Below, piece by piece: positions 40,581 through 50,923 of a stretch of 53,768 bases of DNA (its first letter is position 1; every line of letters starts with the position of its first letter). The stretch spans positions 1 to 53,768 of the forward strand of contig WRKZ01000006.1 in NCBI GenBank assembly GCA_009777835.1, in the 5' to 3' direction. A program made the translations under genes and the position numbers. Source of the DNA: Oscillospiraceae bacterium. GTDB lineage: Bacteria; Bacillota; Clostridia; Oscillospirales; Ruminococcaceae. The notes under the pieces were generated by a model that saw nothing but the letters and a program-made list of their open reading frames with translations, did no database searches and was not told the DNA's origin.

Positions 40581-42002
40581 TTAAATGCTCCCCGTAATCG
40601 CTTTGACGGTGATTTCGCCCGAATTATCGATTGAAATTCTGCAACGGTCACTTTTGTTTTCGATTTTTTTCTGCAACGCACCGATTCTCACGCTTACACC
40701 GGGCCAGATTGTCTTCCGAACTTCAATCATAAGATTCGCATTATCGAGGAAGCTTGCCTCAATCTCGGCGATTCTCTTGTTGATTCGTTTGATTTCGTTG
40801 GAATACTGAAACCTTGAACGTATGGCGGTGGCAAGCATATCTTCTTTATCCCGAGGGATTCCGCCCTTATTTTTCTTGATATCGTTGAGGGTATCGATGA
40901 TTTGAATCAGCTTTTGCGTTTGTTCGGAAAGTTTTGCTTCTTCCTTTTCAAGCACGAACTTCTCTTCCGACAGAATCGCACCGTTTCCGAGGGTGAGTCG
41001 GGTTTTGGTGTAGCTTTCCGAGCCGACGGTGTTGAAAACCATTCCTTTAAGGCAGGTAATTTTTCCGCCTATAATAACACCTTTTCCGTTTATTGCGAAC
41101 GCTGTCCCCTTGCAGAAGATTTCGCTTGAGACAAAACTTGCCGAGGTCAGGTCGCCGCCGCAATCGATTACAGAACTTTCGCAGAATCCGACTTTTATTC
41201 CGCCTTTAGCTGTGAGTTGTGAATTAACGCTTCCCATTTTAATTTCGATGTTTCCGTCAGCTTTGATTTTCGCATTAGTCGCCGTTCCGTTGATTGTGAT
41301 GTTCTTCTTGGATTTAACCGTGAAACCCTCCATGACGTTTCCTTTGATTTGAACGTCCCCGATAAAATCGATGTTTCCGGTTGCCGCCCCGACATCTTCG
41401 GCAAGGATAAGGACTTCGTCAACGGTAAAGTGGTCTCTGTACCAGCGAAGGTTTCCGTCGATTTCTGCGACTATCGCGTCTCCCTCAGGTGTAAGTGCCG
41501 TGCCTTTCCCGACAAGGAACTTAGCTTCCCTCCCGGGAATCGCCTTGTGCTGTGCGCCGCAGACATCTGCCCCGTCTTCTCCTTCGGTCGGGGGGGTGAT
41601 TTCTGCAATTAACGTCCCGGTCAATATGTTGGTTACGAGACCTAAGTCTTTATAATCGGTCTCGTCTCTCTCATTGGTTTTAGCCGACAGAGCCCCCGAA
41701 CACTCATACTTATAGGAAATTACACCGTCAACTCCGTTGACCGGCGTTTTACCTTTAGCGATTGCCACACGAACCGCGTACATTTTATCCCGAATTGTGG
41801 TTGCGATTGCAGCGGTATCGATTTCTGCCGCAATTGAACACGCCGACGCTTCTTTCAGCACATCGTCGAGCGTGGCTTCCTGCCCGCCGTCCAGCGGTGC
41901 GGTAAGAATTAAGTAAGCAGTCATCCTGTCGTCGGATATTTGAACTGCTATAGCAGAATCGACATTCTCCGTATTCTCCGATTTAAAAGTTGAATTGTTC
42001 AT
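40581..42002 (-). CDS. FapA/DUF342 family protein
   Basis: 473 residues. The DUF342 (FapA) domain spans ~115-340, with repeated beta-helix rungs such as GDVQIKGNVMEGFTVKSKKNITINGTATNAKI. A coiled coil (~355-430) and a small C-terminal beta region follow. FapA proteins are annotated as flagellar-assembly related, but many are in genomes without a clear flagellar link. AGAGG precedes the ATG. Confidence 0.85.
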   Translation of the reverse strand: MNNSTFKSENTENVDSAIAVQISDDRMTAYLILTAPLDGGQEATLDDVLKEASACSIAAEIDTAAIATTIRDKMYAVRVAIAKGKTPVNGVDGVISYKYECSGALSAKTNERDETDYKDLGLVTNILTGTLIAEITPPTEGEDGADVCGAQHKAIPGREAKFLVGKGTALTPEGDAIVAEIDGNLRWYRDHFTVDEVLILAEDVGAATGNIDFIGDVQIKGNVMEGFTVKSKKNITINGTATNAKIKADGNIEIKMGSVNSQLTAKGGIKVGFCESSVIDCGGDLTSASFVSSEIFCKGTAFAINGKGVIIGGKITCLKGMVFNTVGSESYTKTRLTLGNGAILSEEKFVLEKEEAKLSEQTQKLIQIIDTLNDIKKNKGGIPRDKEDMLATAIRSRFQYSNEIKRINKRIAEIEASFLDNANLMIEVRKTIWPGVSVRIGALQKKIENKSDRCRISIDNSGEITVKAITGSI

Positions 42003-42139
42003 AGCTATGACCTCTCTGGTTATAATAATTATTTCTCATTCGATTAAAGAAACAGTCTTTCGGAATCTCGCCCAAAACATCCGAACAAGTATACCACGAT
42101 TCCCCCTCTGAAAAAAGCAACCATGGAGGGTGTATTTCA

Positions 42140-42168
42140 ATTATACCACAGGAAGCGCAAATATTCAA
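42140..42168 (-). promoter_or_regulatory. fapA promoter
   Basis: On the minus strand TTGAAT (42163-42168) and TATAAT (42140-42145) are 17 bases apart. The leader is ~130 nt without a convincing ORF. Confidence 0.8.
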
Positions 42169-42201
42169 GCATTTTCTGTTTAACATTTTTTGCGGGAATC
42201 C

Positions 42202-42230
42202 TTGACAATTAAGGGAGAGTATTGTATAAT
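42202..42230 (+). promoter_or_regulatory. degV promoter
   Basis: TTGACA (42202-42207) and TATAAT (42225-42230) are 17 bases apart. It is divergent from the fapA promoter, with ~34 bases between the two -35 boxes. Confidence 0.9.
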
Positions 42231-42263
42231 TATTAAGTTAATTTTGATTTCAGGTGGAGGGCT

Positions 42264-43151
42264 ATGAAGAGAAAGGTCAGGTTTATTACAGATTCGGGTT
42301 GTGATTTACCGGAGGGAATGGAGATTCAATACGGAATCGACGTGCTTAATTTCGAAGTTATGCTGGATGATGTTGTTTATCACGAGAGGGAAGACGTTAC
42401 AACGAAGGAATTCTATGCTCTGATGAATAATTCGTCATCTATTCCGGTGACGAACCAGATTACCGTACCGCGGTTCGAGGAGAAGTTTCGGCAGTGTATA
42501 GCCGAAGGAGAAAAAGAAGTCATTACGATTTTGATTAATTCCAAAGGTTCGAATACCTACTTCAACGCATTGAAAGCCAAGGAAAATCTCGAACAGTCGG
42601 GTGAATTAGGCGGGCTTAAATTGCACATAGTAGATTCAAGAACGTACTCATTGGGATATGGGTATCCGTTGATTGAAAGCGTGAAGAAAATCGATGCAGG
42701 GCAGAGTGTGGAGCAGGTTTTGGCTTATCTTGATGATTGGTTTTCCTGTGCGGAGGTCTATTTACTCCCGCTCAGTCTTCGTCACATGAAGAAGTCCGGT
42801 CGGATTACGGCGGCGGCGGCATTCCTCGGCGAATTGATGGGGTTGCGCCCGATTATTTCGCTGATTGACGGGGTCAGCGTTGTTTTGAAGAAAGTCCGCG
42901 GCGAAAAGGCGTTCCTGGAAGAGGCTGCGAAAATAGTCGAAGCGGCGGCAACCCCGGAGACTCCGTGGTTAAGCCTGTGCGCAGACGAACGCGATTTCTA
43001 TTACAGATTTGCCATGAAAATCTCGAAACAACTCGGCAAGCCGCCGGTGATGGAATCTTATTTAGGTTGCGTGGTGGGGACGAATACAGGCCCTAAAGTC
43101 GTTGCGCTGATTGTCAAGGGAAAGAATCGCGGTGCTATGAAATATGAATAA
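42264..43151 (+). CDS. DegV family fatty-acid-binding protein
   Basis: 295 residues. Conserved DegV motifs: FITDSGCDLPEG, PVTNQITVPRFEE, SKGSNTYFNA, VDSRTYSLGYGYP and SLRHMKKSGRITAAAAFLGELMGLRPI. The family (FakB) presents fatty acids to the FakA kinase; specificity is unknown here. GGTGGAG precedes the ATG. Confidence 0.93.
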   Translation: MKRKVRFITDSGCDLPEGMEIQYGIDVLNFEVMLDDVVYHEREDVTTKEFYALMNNSSSIPVTNQITVPRFEEKFRQCIAEGEKEVITILINSKGSNTYFNALKAKENLEQSGELGGLKLHIVDSRTYSLGYGYPLIESVKKIDAGQSVEQVLAYLDDWFSCAEVYLLPLSLRHMKKSGRITAAAAFLGELMGLRPIISLIDGVSVVLKKVRGEKAFLEEAAKIVEAAATPETPWLSLCADERDFYYRFAMKISKQLGKPPVMESYLGCVVGTNTGPKVVALIVKGKNRGAMKYE

Positions 43152-43258
43152 AAAGCTTGTGATTCTTACAGAGTTCCTTGATACAATATTATGCCGCAAC
43201 TTTGTTGGCGAAGTAACAACAGTCAAAAAATAATATAATAATATAAGGAGAACAAAAA

Positions 43259-44473
43259 ATGGCATTGAACAAAAAAAACGTGGAAAATCTTCAGGTTAAA
43301 GGAAAGCAGGTACTGGTCAGATGTGACTTCAACGTACCGTTGAAAGACGGTGAAATCACCAACGATAACCGCATAGTTGCGGCGTTACCGACAATCAAGA
43401 AACTGTGCGAAAACGGCGGGAAAGTCATCCTCTGTTCGCATTTGGGTAAGGTCAAAACCGAAGAAGATAAAGCAAAACTCTCGCTTGCGCCTGTTGCGAA
43501 ACGTCTGGGCGAATTACTCGGCAAAGAAGTGACTTTCGCTAAAGATAATGAAGTCGCGGGTGAAAACGCACGTAAAGCAATCGCCGCAATGAACGACGGC
43601 GACGTAGTTCTGCTCGAAAACACCCGATTCCGTTCGGAAGAAAGCAAAAACGGTGAAGCGTTCAGCAAAGATTTAGCGTCAATTGCGGAAGTTTATGTGA
43701 ATGATGCGTTCGGTTCGGCTCACCGTGCCCACTGCTCTACTGCAGGGGTGACGAATTTCATGCAGGGTGAAACAGCAGTCGGTTATCTTATGAACAAAGA
43801 AATTGAGTTTCTCGGTAATGCGGTTGAGACTCCCGAACGTCCGTTCGTGGCGATTCTCGGCGGGGCGAAGGTTGCCGATAAGCTTAATGTTATATCCAAT
43901 CTGCTCGAGAAGTGTGATACCCTTATCATCGGCGGCGGAATGGCATACACTTTCCTCAAAGCGCAGGGTCATGAGGTAGGGAAATCGCTTGTAGATAACG
44001 AAAAACTTGACTATTGCAAAGAAATGCTCTCGAAAGCGGAGAAACTCGGCAAAACGCTGTTGCTTCCTGTTGATACGGCGATTGCTTCTGCTTTCCCGAA
44101 CCCGATTGATGCGGAAATTGCAGTGGAATACGTTGAATCGGCTCAAATACCTGCTGAATCCATGGGGCTTGACATCGGGCCGAAAACCTGTGAATTGTTC
44201 GCGAATGCAGCGAAGTCCGCTAAAACGGTGGTCTGGAACGGGCCTATGGGCGTGTTCGAGAATCCGGTCCTCGCCAAAGGAACGATTGCGGTTGCGCAGG
44301 CACTTTCCGAGACAGATGCAACCACGATAATCGGTGGCGGTGATTCTGCGGCGGCGGTGGTTCAGTTGGGATTTGCCGACAAAATGTCGCACATTTCGAC
44401 CGGTGGCGGCGCAAGTCTAGAATATCTCGAAGGTAAAGTCTTACCGGGGATTGATGTTATTCAAGACGCTTGA
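43259..44473 (+). CDS. pgk: Phosphoglycerate kinase
   Basis: 404 residues. [12 protein letters not shown], the HLG motif, [22 protein letters not shown] and GGGDSAAAV are all present. It transfers phosphate from 1,3-bisphosphoglycerate to ADP in glycolysis. AAGGAG lies upstream. It is the first gene of a glycolytic run with tpiA and gpmI. Confidence 0.97.
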   Translation: MALNKKNVENLQVKGKQVLVRCDFNVPLKDGEITNDNRIVAALPTIKKLCENGGKVILCSHLGKVKTEEDKAKLSLAPVAKRLGELLGKEVTFAKDNEVAGENARKAIAAMNDGDVVLLENTRFRSEESKNGEAFSKDLASIAEVYVNDAFGSAHRAHCSTAGVTNFMQGETAVGYLMNKEIEFLGNAVETPERPFVAILGGAKVADKLNVISNLLEKCDTLIIGGGMAYTFLKAQGHEVGKSLVDNEKLDYCKEMLSKAEKLGKTLLLPVDTAIASAFPNPIDAEIAVEYVESAQIPAESMGLDIGPKTCELFANAAKSAKTVVWNGPMGVFENPVLAKGTIAVAQALSETDATTIIGGGDSAAAVVQLGFADKMSHISTGGGASLEYLEGKVLPGIDVIQDA

Positions 44474-44559
44474 ATATTGTTGCCGTGGAAGTGAGCGATG
44501 CCGAAAACGTTAAGAAAACATTCGAAGAGCGGTTAAAATCCGGAGAGGGGGCAGATTAA
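44470..44559 (+). CDS. Possible 29-codon ORF overlapping the pgk stop
   Basis: TTG 44470 overlaps the pgk TGA and opens [20 protein letters not shown], ending two bases before the zinc-ribbon gene's start. It reads like the C-terminal fragment of a longer protein and may be a remnant. Its end carries the purine-rich ribosome-binding site of the next gene. Confidence 0.35.
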   Translation: MNIVAVEVSDAENVKKTFEERLKSGEGAD

Positions 44560-44561
44560 TC

Positions 44562-44759
44562 TTGAAAAACTGTATTCAATGTGGCGGAAATCGGTGGGTA
44601 GACGGGAAATTGGATGGATATGGCGGTCCGATATTTCTCCCTGCCGGCAAGATATTATCAGGCATGGGAATGAGTGCGTCTGCTTGTGCCGATTGCGGTC
44701 ATCTTGAAATAAAAATCAGGGAAAAAGATATGAGCAAGCTTAAGAAACACGCGAAATAG
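44562..44759 (+). CDS. Small zinc-ribbon protein
   Basis: 65 residues with two Cys pairs (CIQCGG near the N-terminus and CADCG at ~46-50) around a Gly-rich loop, then a Lys-rich tail. The start is TTG, with GGAGAGGGGG ten bases upstream. It sits between pgk and tpiA in one transcription unit. The function is unknown. Confidence 0.65.
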   Translation: MKNCIQCGGNRWVDGKLDGYGGPIFLPAGKILSGMGMSASACADCGHLEIKIREKDMSKLKKHAK

Positions 44760-44778
44760 AAAGGAAATGGTTATAATA

Positions 44779-45546
44779 ATGAAAAAAGATTTAAGAAAAG
44801 TCGTAATAGCCGGCAATTGGAAAATGAATAAAACCAGAGTCCAAGCCGCTGAACTGATTAATCAGTTTAAGGGTGTTTCAGACGGCTCCGATGTGCAGGT
44901 GGTGGTGTGCGTGCCGTACACCAACCTCGAAACAGCAGTCGGGGCTGTTAAAGGAACTTCGGTCAAAATCGGGGCGCAGAACGTGCATTTCGAGGAGAGC
45001 GGTGCGTTCACCGGAGAAATCTCGGCGGCACAGTTGTGCGAAGTCGGTGCGGAATACGTAATAATCGGGCATAGCGAACGCCGCCAGTATTTCGGAGAGA
45101 CCGACGAAACGGTGAATCTTCGGACTAAAGCCGCACTCAAATCGGGACTGATTCCTATTATGTGTGTCGGGGAATCCCTTGATGAGCGTGAAGCGGGAAT
45201 CACCGAGGAAATCTTGTCTACGCAGATTAAGTTGGATTTTACCGGCTTTACTGCCGACGAAGTCAAAAAAACAGTCATAGCTTATGAGCCTATTTGGGCA
45301 ATCGGTACAGGGAAAACTGCTACTGCAGAACAAGCCGGTGAAGCCTGCGGATTTATTCGCGGTGTGATTGCTAAACTCTACGGGCAGGACGTTGCCGATT
45401 CGGTGACGATTCAGTACGGCGGTTCGATGAACGCGAAAAACGCCGCCGAACTCCTCGCACAGGAAGATGTGGACGGCGGATTAATCGGAGGGGCTTCATT
45501 GGTTGCGGCTGATTTCGAGGTGATTATAAAAGCGGCTATGGCGTGA
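44779..45546 (+). CDS. tpiA: Triose-phosphate isomerase
   Basis: 255 residues. IAGNWKMNKT (active-site Asn, Lys), IIGHSERRQYFGE (His) and AYEPIWAIGTGKTAT (Glu, loop 6) are all present, with IQYGGSMN near the end. It interconverts dihydroxyacetone phosphate and glyceraldehyde-3-phosphate. ATG 44779 fits the family N-terminus; an ATG at 44767 lies only two bases after the AAAGGA site. Confidence 0.97.
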   Translation: MKKDLRKVVIAGNWKMNKTRVQAAELINQFKGVSDGSDVQVVVCVPYTNLETAVGAVKGTSVKIGAQNVHFEESGAFTGEISAAQLCEVGAEYVIIGHSERRQYFGETDETVNLRTKAALKSGLIPIMCVGESLDEREAGITEEILSTQIKLDFTGFTADEVKKTVIAYEPIWAIGTGKTATAEQAGEACGFIRGVIAKLYGQDVADSVTIQYGGSMNAKNAAELLAQEDVDGGLIGGASLVAADFEVIIKAAMA

Positions 45547-45633
45547 GTGGCAAGACTTTCGTTGCAGAGCAGCATTAGAAGACCTGTAGCAGGAAATCAT
45601 AGAACTGCAGAAAGAATCAGAGGAGGATTTAGC

Positions 45634-47208
45634 TTGAAAAAAATCTTATTGGTTGTAATGGACGGAATCGGGTTTTCGTCAACGGGAATAGGGGATGCAG
45701 TCGCACTTGCGAAGACCCCGACCCTTGACAGATTCTTGAAAGAATACCCCAACGTCCGTCTGAAAGCACACGGAAGCGCGGTGGGATTGCCTTCCGATGA
45801 TGATATGGGGAATTCCGAAGTCGGGCATAACGCCCTCGGTTGCGGACAGATTTATTCCCAGGGGGCGCGGCTCGTGAATGAGTCTATTGAGTCGGGCAAA
45901 CTCTACGAATCCGATACCTGGAAGAAAATAATCAAGAATGTGGTGGAGGAAGGAACTCTCCACTTATTGGGATTGCTTTCCGATGGGAACGTACACTCGA
46001 ACATAACGCATTTGTTTGCATTGCTGAAACGTGCGAAGTCCGATGGTGTGAAGCGGGTGCGGGTGCATATTCTGCTTGACGGAAGGGATGTCCCGGCGAC
46101 TTCCGCATTGGATTATACCGAACAGCTTGAAGCCGTTATGGCGGATTTGAACGACTCCGGATTCGATGCTTGTATAGCTTCCGGCGGCGGTCGCATGAAA
46201 ATCACGATGGATAGGTATCAAGCCGACTGGGCAATGGTTGAGCGGGGATGGAACACCCATGTCAAAGGCGAAGGCCGTGCGTTTGATTCGGCGAAGACCG
46301 CAATCGAGACCTATCGAGAAGAGAACCCCGGTATAATCGACCAGGATTTACCGCCGTTCGTGATTTGCGACAACGGGGAACCGGTCGGGCGAATCGCAGA
46401 CGGTGACAGCGTGATTCTGTTCAATTTCAGGGGGGACAGGGCGATTGAAATCTCGCTTGCATTCGATAATGATGAGTTCAGCGGGTTCGACAGAGGGAAA
46501 CGTCCCGATGTGGTTTATGCGGGAATGTTGCAATACGACGGGGACTTAAAACTCCCGAATTTATATCTTGTTAATCCGCCGGAAATCAATAACACCCTTT
46601 CGGAGTTGCTGGTCAAGAATGGGGTGAGACAGTACGCTGTTTCCGAAACCCAGAAGTTTGGTCACGTGACTTATTTCTGGAACGGGAACAAATCCGGTAA
46701 GTTCAGTGAGGAACTTGAAACCTATAAAGAGATTGAATCTGATAAAATCAGCTTCGACCAAGCCCCGAAAATGAAGTCTGCAGAGATTACTCAAGATGTA
46801 ATAGCGGCTATTGAATCGGGTAGGTATGACTTTATCCGTTGTAATTTCCCGAATGGGGATATGGTGGGTCACACCGGAAATATCGATGCTACAATTATCG
46901 GGGTTGAGGCGGTGGACTCGGCATTGGCACAACTCGAAAAGGTCTGCAACGAGAACGGCATACTGCTGATGGTCACAGCCGACCACGGAAACGCCGACGA
47001 AATGCTCGAAAAGTCTAAAAAAGGTGAGCTTGAACCCAGAACCGCACATTCCCTTAACGCTGTTCCGTTGATTGTGTGTGACGGGTCGCTCAAGCTTAAA
47101 GCGGGTGATGAGTCAAAGTACGGACTTGCAAACGTCGCGCCTACCATTGTCGAGTTACTGGAACTCACACCGCCGGATTGTTGGGAAGAGGGTTTACTCT
47201 TGAGATGA
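45634..47208 (+). CDS. gpmI: 2,3-bisphosphoglycerate-independent phosphoglycerate mutase
   Basis: 524 residues. VVMDGIGF (metal Asp), DDDMGNSEVGHNALG (catalytic Ser), HILLDGRDVPATSA, NFRGDRAIE and TADHGNADEM match the alkaline-phosphatase-fold mutase. The start is TTG 45634 because GAGGAGG lies just upstream; codons before it are not conserved. It converts 3- to 2-phosphoglycerate and closes the pgk-tpiA-gpmI run. Confidence 0.96.
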   Translation: MKKILLVVMDGIGFSSTGIGDAVALAKTPTLDRFLKEYPNVRLKAHGSAVGLPSDDDMGNSEVGHNALGCGQIYSQGARLVNESIESGKLYESDTWKKIIKNVVEEGTLHLLGLLSDGNVHSNITHLFALLKRAKSDGVKRVRVHILLDGRDVPATSALDYTEQLEAVMADLNDSGFDACIASGGGRMKITMDRYQADWAMVERGWNTHVKGEGRAFDSAKTAIETYREENPGIIDQDLPPFVICDNGEPVGRIADGDSVILFNFRGDRAIEISLAFDNDEFSGFDRGKRPDVVYAGMLQYDGDLKLPNLYLVNPPEINNTLSELLVKNGVRQYAVSETQKFGHVTYFWNGNKSGKFSEELETYKEIESDKISFDQAPKMKSAEITQDVIAAIESGRYDFIRCNFPNGDMVGHTGNIDATIIGVEAVDSALAQLEKVCNENGILLMVTADHGNADEMLEKSKKGELEPRTAHSLNAVPLIVCDGSLKLKAGDESKYGLANVAPTIVELLELTPPDCWEEGLLLR

Positions 47209-47216
47209 GAAAACTA

Positions 47217-48449
47217 CTACGGAGTTTTCGGAGTTAAAGAGTGTAAAATCGCGTTAAACAGCCCTTCGCCGTTGGGTTCGACTATGCACACCTTGATTTT
47301 CAATGCCGCTTCGATTTGGGCGGGGGTGACATCGTCCAAGAAAAGCCCGTCGGGGTTGAGCGTGTTCGCGCCGATTAGAAGAACATCGCCTAACGGCTTC
47401 GTTTTAGCCGATTCAGAAAGTTGTGCGATTATATCGCCGCCGGTTAAAAGTCCCGAAACGGTTATGTCTTCGCCGAAGAAGTCGTTCTTCACAGCGAAAA
47501 CGTTGACGTTGGGGAATGGTTTCACAAGTCCGCTGATGAGCGGGAATGAAGCAGTCCCCGTGATTATTGTAATACGTGAAATTTGCGGATTTCGTTGGCT
47601 GCAGGGAATTTCGGAATACGCATCTAAAAAAGTCTGTTTCATGTAGGCTGACATTCCCACACCGTTTTCGTATTGGGGAAAAGTCCCGTAATGTTCATAT
47701 TCGGGAATATCTATGCCCGCTTTCAAGTAAAACTCATCCGCTGCATAAACGTTATTGAATCTGCCGACTGTCTTTATGACTTCGGCGGATTCTTCTTTTG
47801 TAAAAGTCCGTAGGGGAAACAATCCGTCACGAAACCGGGTTAATCCCACGGGAACGCAGGCGATACTTTCGATTGAGTCATGTGCGGTTAAGTCGTTCAA
47901 GGAGCGGACGAGTTCTTCGCCGTCATTCAGCCCGGGGCAAAGCACAAGTTGGCAATTCATGGAGATTCCCGCTTCGGCGAATCGGTAGAGGGTTTCGAGT
48001 GATTTCCCCGCAGTCTTGTTTCCCATGAGTTTTACCCGCAACTCCGGATTTGTGGTATGAACCGAGATGTTTACGGGGGTTTTCATCTGAATGATTCGAT
48101 TAACGTCCTGTTGGTTTAGATTCGTTAGGGTGATGTAATTGCCCTGCAGAAAACTCAAGCGGGAGTCGTCATCTTTAAAGTAGAGTGCATCGCGCATTTT
48201 GCGCACGTTCCGTGGAGGAAGTCCGTCAACAAAACAGAAAACACAGTTGTTTTTACAGCGGCGTTTCTCGTCCATGAGAAAAGTTTCGAAGGACAACCCT
48301 TCGAGGGTGGGTTCATCATCGGAGTAGAACATATAATCCAGCACGTCATTGATTTCGTATCCGTTGACAGAATCGAGGCAGGTTCCCGCTTTGTATCCCG
48401 CTTTCTCGGCAGGGGAACCCGGGGCAACTTCTTTTATTAGTACAGACAT
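47217..48449 (-). CDS. DUF512 domain radical SAM/PDZ protein
   Basis: 410 residues. An N-terminal PDZ-like segment (APGSPAEKAGYKAG) is followed by the radical SAM motif CKNNCVFC (Cys 65, 69, 72), then the TIM-barrel and DUF512 regions. The family's reaction is unknown. It is convergent with gpmI, and the 3' ends are eight bases apart. ATG 48449 has AAAGGA upstream. Confidence 0.88.
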   Translation of the reverse strand: MSVLIKEVAPGSPAEKAGYKAGTCLDSVNGYEINDVLDYMFYSDDEPTLEGLSFETFLMDEKRRCKNNCVFCFVDGLPPRNVRKMRDALYFKDDDSRLSFLQGNYITLTNLNQQDVNRIIQMKTPVNISVHTTNPELRVKLMGNKTAGKSLETLYRFAEAGISMNCQLVLCPGLNDGEELVRSLNDLTAHDSIESIACVPVGLTRFRDGLFPLRTFTKEESAEVIKTVGRFNNVYAADEFYLKAGIDIPEYEHYGTFPQYENGVGMSAYMKQTFLDAYSEIPCSQRNPQISRITIITGTASFPLISGLVKPFPNVNVFAVKNDFFGEDITVSGLLTGGDIIAQLSESAKTKPLGDVLLIGANTLNPDGLFLDDVTPAQIEAALKIKVCIVEPNGEGLFNAILHSLTPKTP

Positions 48450-48491
48450 ATTGACAAATCCATTCCTTTCTAATATAATATAAGGTAATAT

Positions 48492-48511
48492 CGCAGGGCA
48501 AAAGCCCTGCG
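48492..48511. repeat. Short palindrome upstream of glgP
   Basis: CGCAGGGC-AAAA-GCCCTGCG, a perfect 8-bp stem. It lies in the divergent gap between the DUF512 gene and glgP. No U-run follows. Confidence 0.6.
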
Positions 48512-48601
48512 GGTGAGAGAGCCTCCCCAAAGGTCGGGGTATTACACCCTTACTTTTAATAAAACGAATCTAAAACAAAATTTTATCATAGGAGAATCTA
48601 T

Positions 48602-50923
48602 ATGTCAAGCTACAAACAAAAATTAGAATCGGTTATTCATGCAAACGGAAAAAAGCCGAAAGAACTCTACAATGCGATTTCAGCCGCCGTGATGGAGGAA
48701 ATCGAACCGCGGTTAAAAGCTGTTTCTTCGGGTGGACGAAGGGCTTCTTACCTATCTATGGAATTTCTCATAGGGCGGGTGGTCTATGCGAATCTGTTTA
48801 ACTTAAAATTGCTGGACGAAACCAAGCGAATCCTCGCCGACAACGGACTTGACCCGAATATGTTCGAGCAGATTGAAGACTGCGCACTCGGTAACGGAGG
48901 GCTGGGCAGACTTGCCGCGTGTTTCCTTGATTCAGCGGCTACACATAATCTTCCGTTAGACGGTTACGGAATCCGTTACCGTTACGGATTGTTCAAGCAG
49001 TATTTCGATAAGGGATTCCAGAATGAAATCCCCGATAACTGGACGAATTTCGGTGACCCGTGGAGCGTTCGCCGTGAAGATGAGCGGGTGAGAATCGATT
49101 TTAAGGGGCAATCGGTCTGGGCGGTTCCTTACGATATGCCGGTCATCGGTTACGGGAACAACACCCTCAATCGGTTACGGCTGTGGAAAGCAGAACCGCT
49201 GACGGGACAAGAATTTAACTTTGATGAGTTCAATAAACAGAATTATGATGCGGCGTTCAGTGTGAAAAATCAAGCAGAGGCGATTTCTGCCGTACTCTAT
49301 CCGAACGATGATACCGATGAAGGCAAACGCTTGAGAATCAAGCAGCAGTATTTCTTTACGAGTGCTTCGTTGCAGAGTATGTTCCGCGATTTCAAGGCTA
49401 ACGGCGGGGATTTCGCCGACTTCCATAAGAGTTATGCCGTTCAGTTGAACGATACCCACCCGGCGGTTGCCGTTCCGGAACTGATTCGTCTGCTTATACA
49501 AGAGAATCTCTCTTTTAATGAAGCGTTTGAAGTCACGCAGAAAACCCTTGCTTACACCAATCACACCCTCATGGCGGAAGCGTTGGAAAAATGGGATGTG
49601 GAGCTGTTTTGTTCGGTTGTTCCGGAAGTTTATCCTTATATAGTTATGGTTCAGAATGAGTTGGGGTATTTCCTCCACAAAAAAGGAATCGACGGAGGTG
49701 CGCGGCAAATCTATAACATCATCGAGGAAAAGCGGATTCATATGGCGCGATTGGCTGTGTTCGGGACGCATACCACCAATGGGGTTGCACAACTCCACAC
49801 CGATTTACTCAAGAGCGATACGCTGAAGGAATGGCATGAACTCTACCCGAAAAAGTTCTTGAACAAAACCAACGGAATCACTCAACGGCGTTGGCTTGCC
49901 TTGTGTAATCCCGAATTATCGCAACTGATTACCGAACGAATCGGCGATAAATGGCTGACGGATTTGTCCGAGCTGAAAAGGTTTGAAGCGTTCAAGGACG
50001 ATTCCAATACGCTGAACAGATTGAACGAAATCAAGCGGCTCAAGAAAGAACAGCTCTCGTGGCACGTGAAGTTCCACGAATATGGCGCAACCCTCGACCT
50101 TGACAGTATATTCGACATTCAGGTGAAGCGGCTTCACGAGTATAAACGCCAGTTGCTGAACGCATTCTCGATTTTAGACTTGTATTTCAGCCTCAAAGAC
50201 GGTGAGTTGAAAGACCTTCACCCGATGACGTTCTTATTCGGGGCGAAGGCCGCGCCGGGATATTATCGTGCGAAAGGGATTATCAAATTCATTAACGAAA
50301 TAGCGAAGCTGGTTAATAACGACCCCGATGTGAACGATAAACTGAAGGTCTTGTTCGTGCAGAACTACAACGTTTCGTATGCCGAAAAGCTGATTCCCGC
50401 TTGTGATATTTCCGAGCAGATTTCAACTGCGGGAACCGAAGCATCCGGTACCGGGAACATGAAGTTCATGCTTAACGGTGGTCTGACCCTCGGTACGTAT
50501 GATGGTGCAAATATCGAAATCGTTCAAAATGCAGGGGAAGAAAACGCCTTCATTTTCGGGGCGCGGGTGGAAGATATCGTAAAAATCGCCCCGAAATATA
50601 ATCCGAAAGAAATCTACGAGACGAATCCGCGGATTCGTCGGGTTCTCGACACATTGATTGACGGCACACTTTCAGATGAGAGCGGATTTATGCTCAAGGA
50701 GTTGTATTCGGCGATTGTCGGGCCGGCTTACTACGGGCGAGACGACCATTATTACCTCCTGCTCGACTTTGAGGATTATGTCGATGCTAAACTCAAGGCG
50801 AACAATGCGTACAAAGACCGTCAAAATTGGGCGAAAATGTGTCTCGCCAATATAGCCAACGCAGGATTCTTCTCCAGCGACAGAACTATTCTCGAGTATG
50901 CGAAGGAAATCTGGAATCTGTAA
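48602..50923 (+). CDS. glgP: Glycogen/maltodextrin phosphorylase (GT35)
   Basis: 773 residues. ASYLSMEFLIGR, LGNGGLGRLAACFLDS, GYGIRYRYGLFKQ, QLNDTHPA, KTNGITQRRWL, KRLHEYKRQLLN and the PLP Lys in GTEASGTGNMKFMLNGGLTLGTYDGAN (~620) are all present. It releases glucose-1-phosphate from storage or dietary alpha-glucans and so feeds the glycolytic genes nearby. AGGAG precedes the ATG. The adjoining gap 50924-51053 contains nothing clear. Confidence 0.97.
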   Translation: MSSYKQKLESVIHANGKKPKELYNAISAAVMEEIEPRLKAVSSGGRRASYLSMEFLIGRVVYANLFNLKLLDETKRILADNGLDPNMFEQIEDCALGNGGLGRLAACFLDSAATHNLPLDGYGIRYRYGLFKQYFDKGFQNEIPDNWTNFGDPWSVRREDERVRIDFKGQSVWAVPYDMPVIGYGNNTLNRLRLWKAEPLTGQEFNFDEFNKQNYDAAFSVKNQAEAISAVLYPNDDTDEGKRLRIKQQYFFTSASLQSMFRDFKANGGDFADFHKSYAVQLNDTHPAVAVPELIRLLIQENLSFNEAFEVTQKTLAYTNHTLMAEALEKWDVELFCSVVPEVYPYIVMVQNELGYFLHKKGIDGGARQIYNIIEEKRIHMARLAVFGTHTTNGVAQLHTDLLKSDTLKEWHELYPKKFLNKTNGITQRRWLALCNPELSQLITERIGDKWLTDLSELKRFEAFKDDSNTLNRLNEIKRLKKEQLSWHVKFHEYGATLDLDSIFDIQVKRLHEYKRQLLNAFSILDLYFSLKDGELKDLHPMTFLFGAKAAPGYYRAKGIIKFINEIAKLVNNDPDVNDKLKVLFVQNYNVSYAEKLIPACDISEQISTAGTEASGTGNMKFMLNGGLTLGTYDGANIEIVQNAGEENAFIFGARVEDIVKIAPKYNPKEIYETNPRIRRVLDTLIDGTLSDESGFMLKELYSAIVGPAYYGRDDHYYLLLDFEDYVDAKLKANNAYKDRQNWAKMCLANIANAGFFSSDRTILEYAKEIWNL

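Noticed and set aside
42003-42186. Small ORFs in the fapA leader
   Set aside because: They have no ribosome-binding site and no plausible peptide; I treat the segment as an untranslated leader.
43679-44392. Minus-strand frame opposite pgk
   Set aside because: It is a shadow of phosphoglycerate kinase codons with no recognisable domain.
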